Shown here: in pieces, positions 13,501-18,600 of the stretch
Layout: every line of letters begins with the position of its first letter
Numbering within the stretch: the first letter of the stretch is position 1
NCBI GenBank assembly: GCA_024693415.1
Contig: JAILKX010000127.1
Location: forward strand, 1 to 18,600
DNA length: 18,600 bases
Origin: Bacilli bacterium
GTDB lineage: Bacteria; Bacillota_I; Bacilli_A; RFN20; CAG-826
Direction: 5' to 3'
The notes under the pieces: model-generated
What the model was told of the DNA's origin: nothing
Databases searched by the model: none
What the model saw: the letters and a program-made list of their open reading frames with translations, nothing else
Translations under genes and position numbers: made by a program

Positions 13501-15130
13501 AGATGTAGCCTCCCTTTTTGATTAACGCATACACGCTATCGATGTATTTGTCGCAGACCTCTTTGTTGTCGGCCTCGACCATGATGCGGATGACGGGCTC
13601 GGTGCCGGATTCGCGGAGGAGGATGCGGCCGTCGCCATTGAGCTCGGCGTTGATCTCGGCGACCCGCTTCTGGATCGCGGGATCGGCGGCGACGAGCTTC
13701 TTGTCGACGACGCGCACGTTCTTGAGATATTGAGGATATAGGGTGACGGGCGAGGCGAGTTTGGAGAGGGGCACCTTGGCATCGATGATGCGCTCGGTGA
13801 CCTTGAGGGCGGTCAGGATGCCGTCGCCGGTGGTCGCGTATTTGCGGATGATGACGTGCCCGGACTGCTCGCCGCCGAGGACGTAGTTCTTCTCGACCAT
13901 CCTCTCGTAGACGAAGCGGTCGCCGACGGTGGTCTGCTCGTTGTTGATGCCGGCGGCCTTGAAGGCTTTGGCGACGCCCGAGTTCGACATGATGGTGGTG
14001 ACGACGGTGTTGCCGTTCAGGCTGCCCTTGGCCTTCATCGAAGTGCCGAGGATATAGAGGATCTTGTCGCCGTCGACGAGGCGTCCCTTCTCATCGACCG
14101 CCAAACAGCGGTCGGCGTCGCCGTCGAAGGCGAATCCGAAGTCGAGCTTGTTGGCTTTGACGAGCTCTTGGAGCTTCTCGATGTGGGTGGAGCCGCAGTC
14201 GCGGTTGGTGTTGAGGCCGTTGGGCTCGATGCCGATGCAGGTGATCTCGGCGCCGAGGGCATCGAAGACGCTGCGGGCGATGTTCCAGGAGGCGCCGTTA
14301 GCGCAGTCGAGGCCGATGCGGAGGCCGCGGAGGTTCTTGGAGACGGTGGAGATGAGGAAGCCGACGTAGCGGTTCCGTCCGGCGACGTAATCGACGACCG
14401 CGCCGATGTTCTCGCGCTTGGCGAAGGGGATGTCCTTCTCCTCGATGCCGAGGTATGCCATATCGCCGTCGATGTAGGCCTCGATGAGGTCGGTGACCTC
14501 GTCCTCGAGCTTTTCGCCGTTGGCGTTGAGGACCTTGATGCCGTTATCGTAGAAGATGTTGTGCGAGGCGGTGATCATGACGCCGCAGTCGAATCCGTCG
14601 GTTCTCGCGATATAGGAGACGGACGGGGTGGTGGTGACGTGGAGGATGTAGGCGTCGGCGCCGCTGGCGGTGATGCCGGCGGCGATCGCGTATTCGAACA
14701 TATAGGAGCTCTTGCGCGTGTCTTTGCCGATGACGATCCTCACCTTCTCGCCGGGCTTGCGGCGGGAGGCGAATTTCGCGGTGCCGTAGTACCAGCCGAG
14801 GAACCGTCCGACCTTGAACGCATGGTCGGCGGTCAGGTTCACGTTGCTTTCGCCGCGGAACCCGTCGGTGCCGAAGTATTTGTTCCGCGGACGGGCGGGG
14901 AGCTCATCGATGTGCACTCCCTTGCTGATCGTGATGTTATCGTCGATCAGCTCATCGGCCTTCACCCCGAAAAGCCGGCAGATCTCGAGGACCTTGGCGA
15001 TTTGGGGACTGGCCTGGTTGCCCTCCCATTTGGAAATGGACTGGCGGGTCACCTGAAGGGCATCGGCCAATTGTTCTTGGTTCATGCCGGCGTTGATCCT
15101 CAGGTGGGTAATCTTTTCGCCTATTGTCAT
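13487..15130 (-). CDS. glmM: XRE-type HTH domain fused to phosphoglucosamine mutase
   Basis: A 547-residue fusion. Residues 1-65 are an XRE/Cro helix-turn-helix (NQEQLADALQVTRQSISKWE). Residues 84-547 are a complete GlmM, which converts glucosamine-6-P to glucosamine-1-P for cell-wall UDP-GlcNAc. Its start KYFGTDGFRG, phosphoserine loop TASHN with S189, metal loop DGDADR (336-341), sugar loop GEQSGH (420-425) and phosphate loop RESGTEP (506-512) are all intact, so it should be active. The usual GlmM is about 450 residues without a DNA-binding domain. The fusion is one continuous frame with a good Shine-Dalgarno (GAGGG) before MTIGEK. It probably lets the enzyme sense its substrate or phosphorylation state and regulate its own operon. 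Such HTH-enzyme fusions are known in principle, but this one is unfamiliar to me. Confidence 0.93.
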   Translation of the reverse strand: MTIGEKITHLRINAGMNQEQLADALQVTRQSISKWEGNQASPQIAKVLEICRLFGVKADELIDDNITISKGVHIDELPARPRNKYFGTDGFRGESNVNLTADHAFKVGRFLGWYYGTAKFASRRKPGEKVRIVIGKDTRKSSYMFEYAIAAGITASGADAYILHVTTTPSVSYIARTDGFDCGVMITASHNIFYDNGIKVLNANGEKLEDEVTDLIEAYIDGDMAYLGIEEKDIPFAKRENIGAVVDYVAGRNRYVGFLISTVSKNLRGLRIGLDCANGASWNIARSVFDALGAEITCIGIEPNGLNTNRDCGSTHIEKLQELVKANKLDFGFAFDGDADRCLAVDEKGRLVDGDKILYILGTSMKAKGSLNGNTVVTTIMSNSGVAKAFKAAGINNEQTTVGDRFVYERMVEKNYVLGGEQSGHVIIRKYATTGDGILTALKVTERIIDAKVPLSKLASPVTLYPQYLKNVRVVDKKLVAADPAIQKRVAEINAELNGDGRILLRESGTEPVIRIMVEADNKEVCDKYIDSVYALIKKGGYICEQN

Positions 15131-15143
15131 AATTTTCCCTCAT

Positions 15144-15262
15144 GCAACTGTTGGTTGCTTTTGTTGCGACAATTGTTTTGTCGGGCAATTATCGACCCAA
15201 AAATCACTATTAATCAAGAAAAATTTTTCGTGCGGATGTCGTGTTAATTTTTGTTGCGCAAC
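15144..15262 (-). promoter_or_regulatory. Cluster of GTTGC/GCAAC inverted repeats around the glmM promoter (putative operators)
   Basis: Several related inverted repeats flank the promoter: GTTGCGCAAC (15253-15262, perfect), CGACAA/TTGTCG (15167-15183), TTGT-TGCG-ACAA (15161-15172) and GCAAC/GTTGC (15144-15158). The shared GTTGC/GCAAC core upstream and downstream of the promoter suggests operators for a dimeric HTH protein. The fused HTH domain of this operon is the obvious candidate. Some repeats could instead act as leader hairpins. Confidence 0.5.
15188..15217 (-). promoter_or_regulatory. Sigma-A-type promoter of the HTH-glmM operon
   Basis: On the - strand TTGATT (15212-15217) and GATAAT (15188-15193) are separated by 18 bases. 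The predicted start is near 15181, giving a leader of about 50 bases before the ATG at 15130. Confidence 0.75.
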
Positions 15263-15356
15263 CAAGATTTTTGAAAACTTAAGATGCTGTCCTCAGTTTT
15301 CTTGAACTCAAAAAATGTCAAGAGGGCAATTTTAGTCCCTAAATATTTTTCGCATG

Positions 15357-15377
15357 AAAAAGGCGCCCGCAGGCGCC
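15357..15377 (-). terminator. Intrinsic terminator after the membrane EAL gene
   Basis: On the - strand GGCGCC-TGCG-GGCGCC (15362-15377) is followed by TTTTT (15357-15361), twenty bases after the stop codon of the EAL gene. Confidence 0.85.
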
Positions 15378-15397
15378 ATGGTTTCAGGAGTTGCGAC

Positions 15398-17524
15398 CTA
15401 TTCGTTGAAGAACTTGTGGGTGAGTTCCTCTTTCGGAAGCGGCTTGCCGTAGAGGTAGCCTTGGAGCCTCCCGCATCCGATCTTCGAGAGGAAGTCGGCC
15501 TCGACTTTGCTCTCGACCCCTTCGCAGAGGGTCAGCATGCCGATGTGCTCGGCCATGTTGATGATCGATTCGATGAGGGACTTCGACTTCTCGTTGTTCT
15601 CGAAGTCGACCAAGAACTTCATGTCGATCTTCAAGACGTCGAAGCTATAGTCCTTCAAGACGTTCAAGGAGGAGTAGCCGGACCCGAAGTCGTCGAGCCA
15701 GAGGGCGAATCCCTCGGCCTTGAGCTTCTTGACCGCGTTGGTCAATAATCCGAGGTCGTTGACGAGGGCCGATTCGGTGATCTCGACGTGGAGCAATTCT
15801 TTGGGGATGTTATATTCCGCGACGCAGGCCTTGAGCTCTTCGACCGCGTCCATGAGCTCAAAGTCGAGGCGCGAGAAGTTGATGGAGACCGGGACGACCG
15901 GCAGGTTGGCGTCGAGCCGCTCCCTTAAGTCGCGGCATACCGCCCTTAGGATCGCGCGGTCGAGCTTATGGATGAGGCGGGCTTCCTCCAAGACGGGGAC
16001 GAACGCGCCGGGGGAGAGGAAGCCGAGTTCGGGATCGATCCACCTCGCGAGGGCCTCGCATCCGGAAAGGGTGCCGTCCTTCGACCAGACGACCGGCTGA
16101 TAGAAGGGCTTGATCCATCCCTTCTCGACCGCCTCGTCGATATGGCGGGTGATGTAGTGGTGCATGTTGAGGGCGTCGCTCATCTTCGAGTCGTATTCGT
16201 TGTAGATGAGCTCGCCATTGCCCTTGACGAGCGAGCAGGCGTAGCGCGCATGCTCCATCGCTCTTCTCGGATCGTAGTCCTTGCGCGGCAATACCATGCC
16301 GCCCGCGACGATGGATAAGCCGACGTCGGGGTTCAGGCCGACGACTTTTGCGTTCAGGTCCTGAAGCTTTTCCATGAACGTCGCTTTTTCGGCCATCGCG
16401 GCGAAGTGGTCGTCGCCGACGCGGCAGGTGAATTCCTCGCCGAAGGCCTCTTCGAGCAGGACGGCGGTCTGCTTGAGGAATTCATTGCCCTCCTCGAAGC
16501 CCCTTTGGTTGTTGATGATCTTGAAGTTGACGATGTCGATGAAGAGGAACACCTTCGCCTCGTGGTCGCTCTGGTGTTCGGCGAGGTATTCGCGGCACGC
16601 GCCGAGGAAGTGGCGGTAGTTGTGGGCGCCGGTGAGGTCGTCGTACTGGGCGAGGCGCTCAAGCTTCTCGCTCTTGTCGGCGCCGTTGAAGCGCTGGTGG
16701 TAAAGCGAGATGGCGACCATCGAAAGCGAGATGAAGAAGGTGATGTAGTTGACGGCGTCGCCCGATTGGAAATCGCCAAGGGATGTCTCGGGGACGTAAT
16801 GGATGATCAGGAGATAGAAGCCCTCGAAGATCGCGCCGACCATCGCCACCGAGATATAGGGGCGCCAGACCAAGAGGCAGGCGGCGTATATCATCATCGT
16901 GAGGAAGCAGATGATCTCCTTGCCGCCGATGAAGTCGAGGTAGGAGACCCAAACGCCAAAGGCGAGCATGATGATCGAGAAGAGGGTGATGGTCGTTATC
17001 GATAGCCAGTTGGCGTCCTTGCCCTTGTAGTATTCATAGATCGCCCCGCCGATGATCGCGGCGGCGAAAGCGCCCGAAACAGCGTAGAGCATGATGATCA
17101 GGACGTTGTAGATCGCCATGTCGTTGAAGCGTTCGAAGAAGATGAGCCAGGTCCAGATGAACGCGGGCGCGGCGAATCCGACCTTGAGGCCGAGCCGGAG
17201 CTTCGGGTTCATCTTGCGGTGGTAGGTGAAGCAGAAGACCGCCATCGCCATGCCGACGAACAGCAGCAGCCAGAAATATGAGGTGTTGCGGAAGAAATTC
17301 CAGAGCCAGGTATGCTCGGGCTTGTAGCGTTCGGGCAGCTTCTCGAGGATCTGGCGGAAAAGCATCCAGATCTCAAGGGCCACGACGACGATGCCCATGT
17401 AAAAGCCGGAACGAACGTTCTCTTCGTTCATGTGCTTCCTTACGTAAGCGCTCTTTTTATCAAAACCCACCGCATGGACGAGGCGGCGCATAAAGGCTTT
17501 TAGGGTCTGTGAGAACTTCTCCAT
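15398..17524 (-). CDS. Membrane-bound c-di-GMP phosphodiesterase (degenerate GGDEF + EAL)
   Basis: A 708-residue protein. The first 280 residues contain about seven or eight hydrophobic segments (near 40-56, 83-101, 113-130, 138-163, 173-197, 203-220, 224-243 and 259-276), forming a multipass sensor. Residues 285-445 are a GGDEF fold whose signature is GDDHF (370-374), so it is probably not a cyclase but may bind GTP or regulate. Residues 455-705 are an EAL domain with CEALARW (E490), INFS, EITES, LDDFGSG (610-616), LKID and CEGVES, consistent with hydrolysis of c-di-GMP. MEKFSQ is the only sensible start. It has no Shine-Dalgarno and sits directly behind a -10 element. The gene follows the nuclease-like gene by 27 bases on the same strand. 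Confidence 0.92.
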   Translation of the reverse strand: MEKFSQTLKAFMRRLVHAVGFDKKSAYVRKHMNEENVRSGFYMGIVVVALEIWMLFRQILEKLPERYKPEHTWLWNFFRNTSYFWLLLFVGMAMAVFCFTYHRKMNPKLRLGLKVGFAAPAFIWTWLIFFERFNDMAIYNVLIIMLYAVSGAFAAAIIGGAIYEYYKGKDANWLSITTITLFSIIMLAFGVWVSYLDFIGGKEIICFLTMMIYAACLLVWRPYISVAMVGAIFEGFYLLIIHYVPETSLGDFQSGDAVNYITFFISLSMVAISLYHQRFNGADKSEKLERLAQYDDLTGAHNYRHFLGACREYLAEHQSDHEAKVFLFIDIVNFKIINNQRGFEEGNEFLKQTAVLLEEAFGEEFTCRVGDDHFAAMAEKATFMEKLQDLNAKVVGLNPDVGLSIVAGGMVLPRKDYDPRRAMEHARYACSLVKGNGELIYNEYDSKMSDALNMHHYITRHIDEAVEKGWIKPFYQPVVWSKDGTLSGCEALARWIDPELGFLSPGAFVPVLEEARLIHKLDRAILRAVCRDLRERLDANLPVVPVSINFSRLDFELMDAVEELKACVAEYNIPKELLHVEITESALVNDLGLLTNAVKKLKAEGFALWLDDFGSGYSSLNVLKDYSFDVLKIDMKFLVDFENNEKSKSLIESIINMAEHIGMLTLCEGVESKVEADFLSKIGCGRLQGYLYGKPLPKEELTHKFFNE

Positions 17525-17530
17525 AAAAGT

Positions 17531-17536
17531 ATGATA
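17531..17536 (-). promoter_or_regulatory. -10 element for a probable leaderless EAL transcript
   Basis: On the - strand TATCAT (17531-17536) is followed by only six bases (ACTTTT) before the ATG. Transcription would begin at or next to the start codon. No good -35 is visible; a weak one may lie at the end of the nuclease-like gene. Confidence 0.5.
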
Positions 17537-17551
17537 TCACACGCGCGAAAA

Positions 17552-18295
17552 TTAAATGCCATTGAATTTTTTATAAGGCAGCGATTCCGTATTTTTCACC
17601 GCGTTCACAAGGCGCGGGTCGTCGTGGCAATAACGGTTCTCGATGTAGGGGTCCAAGAGGATCAATGAGGCGAAGGCCCTTCTGGCCTCGTTCCGATGTT
17701 TAGGGGGGACGTGCATCAGAAATTGGTTCAGATGATGCTCATTGAACCCGCCGCAGGAGGCGATTGTTTTATCGAAAAATTCCTTGGCTTTTGGATTCGA
17801 ATCCGGCCAGAGATATAAGTCGAACGGAATCCGGTCGACGTCGATCATCGCATACACGTATCCCCTCTTTTTGCAGAAATCGGACATGTAGGTATACTTC
17901 GCGATCGTCTCGTCCTGGCACATCCCCATGATCGACTTCACCTCGAGGAAGCATATCCTGCCATCGTGGGAGTAGATGATGAAGTCGGGGTAGTAGGGCG
18001 AGCTCTTCTTGGCCCAGGGCTTGACGAAGGGGATCGCGTAGGTCTGGCCCCTGATCGCCCTAGCGAATCCGCTGGAGGCGAAGCTTTTGGCGATGCTCAC
18101 CTCGACCATATCGTTCAAGACGAGGTCGAAGCCATCGCTATTTAGATGCAGCTTTCCGGTCGGGACGACGCGCGGATCGTGAAGCGAAAGGAATTCCTGA
18201 TAGGACTTCGGTACACCCTGCCCCTCGAAAAGCTCATCCCACTGGATGGCCTCATCGTTCCTTTTGGATGCAAACTTAAGCGCGTGTTCCCTCAT
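17552..18295 (-). CDS. PD-(D/E)XK nuclease-like protein (orphan)
   Basis: A 247-residue cytosolic protein of no family I can name exactly. Residues about 85-160 carry the PD-(D/E)XK nuclease pattern: PYYPDFIIYS, with D104, then after a turn ICFLEVKS, with E118 and K120, followed by a helix and a strand (YVYAMIDVD) as in TnsA-like and restriction-type nucleases. The N-terminal 60 and C-terminal 85 residues are helical and unrecognised; they may bind DNA. It stands alone, divergent from a methyltransferase gene 46 bases away. No restriction specificity subunit or transposase is visible. The ATG at 18295 is the first possible start after an upstream in-frame stop; GGTGAG lies 11 bases before it. 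No terminator was seen after it. Confidence 0.65.
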   Translation of the reverse strand: MREHALKFASKRNDEAIQWDELFEGQGVPKSYQEFLSLHDPRVVPTGKLHLNSDGFDLVLNDMVEVSIAKSFASSGFARAIRGQTYAIPFVKPWAKKSSPYYPDFIIYSHDGRICFLEVKSIMGMCQDETIAKYTYMSDFCKKRGYVYAMIDVDRIPFDLYLWPDSNPKAKEFFDKTIASCGGFNEHHLNQFLMHVPPKHRNEARRAFASLILLDPYIENRYCHDDPRLVNAVKNTESLPYKKFNGI

Positions 18296-18329
18296 GCCAC
18301 CATTTTCTCACCTTTTCCCGTTTTTGCGG

Positions 18330-18335
18330 TATGAT
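18330..18335 (+). promoter_or_regulatory. -10 element for a probable leaderless methyltransferase transcript
   Basis: TATGAT is followed by exactly six bases (TTGTCC) before the ATG at 18342. This is the same geometry as the -10 before the membrane EAL gene. No Shine-Dalgarno is present between them. Confidence 0.55.
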
Positions 18336-18341
18336 TTGTCC

Positions 18342-18600
18342 ATGGGCTATTACGAAAACCACGTCGAGGATTACATCGCCTTCTCCGCCGAGAACCCGAT
18401 CCGGCCTGAGCACGCCGAGTTTTTGAAGCGCCTAAAGCCCGATAGCCTGATCCTAGACGTCGGCTTCGGGGCCGCCAACGACATGCGCCATTTCCAAAAA
18501 GAGGGGATGCGTGTATGCGGAATCGACCTATGCGAGCCCTTCGTCGAACGCGCCAAGAACTTCGGCTTAGACGTCAGGGCCCTAAGCATCCTAGACCTTA
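18342..18600 (+). CDS. Class I SAM-dependent methyltransferase (partial, runs off window)
   Basis: The first 86 codons are present and the 3' end lies beyond the window. After a short helical N-terminus, residues 37-45 read ILDVGFGAA, the glycine-rich SAM-binding motif I (D39, G41, G43). GIDLCEPFVERAK at 60-72 holds the acidic residue (D62) that binds the SAM ribose. This resembles small-molecule (UbiE/BioC-type) methyltransferases rather than DNA methylases, but the substrate motifs lie off the edge. It starts directly after a -10 element with no Shine-Dalgarno. It is divergent from the nuclease-like gene. Confidence 0.85.
   Translation, partial: MGYYENHVEDYIAFSAENPIRPEHAEFLKRLKPDSLILDVGFGAANDMRHFQKEGMRVCGIDLCEPFVERAKNFGLDVRALSILDL

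Noticed and set aside
12709..13521. 270-codon open frame on the + strand opposite nagB and the acetyltransferase
   Set aside because: It is antisense to two well-supported genes, and its composition is that of a shadow frame.
13856..15247. 463-codon open frame on the + strand opposite glmM
   Set aside because: It is low-complexity (Val/Asp/Glu/Ala/Gly), the mirror of GC-rich codons in the clear glmM gene, with no recognisable domain.
15293..15321. A second glmM promoter from the perfect TTGACA (- strand, 15316-15321)
   Set aside because: The expected -10 position reads AACTGA, which is not a credible match.

Overview
The window comes from a bacterium that uses the standard genetic code: TGA ends several genes and TGG encodes Trp. 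It has strong Shine-Dalgarno sites, dense same-strand gene strings and hairpin-plus-T-run terminators. Gene content (XRE regulator, GlmM, NagB, several c-di-GMP enzymes) suggests an uncultured Bacillota, perhaps a Bacilli/Erysipelotrichia-like lineage. That placement is inference.

Region A (390-8152, + strand) is the remarkable part. Eight genes with gaps of about -1 to 69 bases run up to a terminator at 8191-8212 and look like one operon. In order they encode: an SPFH-like protein with a C-terminal zinc ribbon; a long helical protein whose N-terminus looks like ESCRT-III (MGLFGFKSK); a small ESCRT-III-like helical protein (MFGKKEQ..., with an MIM1-like segment near its C-terminus); a Vps4-like ATPase (helical MIT-like N-terminus plus AAA+ domain); a second small ESCRT-III-like protein; a second Vps4-like ATPase; a protein with an MIT-like N-terminus, a proline-rich linker and BspA-type leucine-rich repeats; and a trypsin-fold serine protease with two N-terminal zinc ribbons and no signal peptide. 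I read this as a bacterial ESCRT-III/Vps4 membrane-remodelling system with two filament/ATPase pairs. It probably acts on the inner face of the membrane, with SPFH, LRR and protease accessories. The ESCRT-III assignments rest on helical pattern, N-terminal motifs and context; the AAA+ and protease assignments rest on clear motifs.

Region B (8216-17524, - strand) holds two c-di-GMP proteins flanking an amino-sugar operon. One is a large soluble GAF/degenerate GGDEF/EAL/PAS/GGDEF protein. The other is a multipass membrane protein with a degenerate GGDEF and an intact EAL. The operon between them encodes an XRE-type DNA-binding domain fused to phosphoglucosamine mutase (GlmM), a left-handed beta-helix acetyltransferase resembling the GlmU C-terminal half, and NagB. 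It has a good sigma-A-type promoter with several inverted repeats around it, consistent with autoregulation by the HTH-GlmM fusion. Together these genes would control the branch between making UDP-GlcNAc precursors and returning glucosamine-6-P to glycolysis.

Region C (17552-18600) carries an orphan PD-(D/E)XK nuclease-like protein on the - strand and, divergent from it, the start of a class I SAM-dependent methyltransferase that runs off the window.

The first 390 bases contain no convincing gene. They hold what looks like the 3' part of a structured RNA ending in a strong terminator, then the leader of the ESCRT-like operon. I saw no tRNA, rRNA, insertion sequence or CRISPR array.
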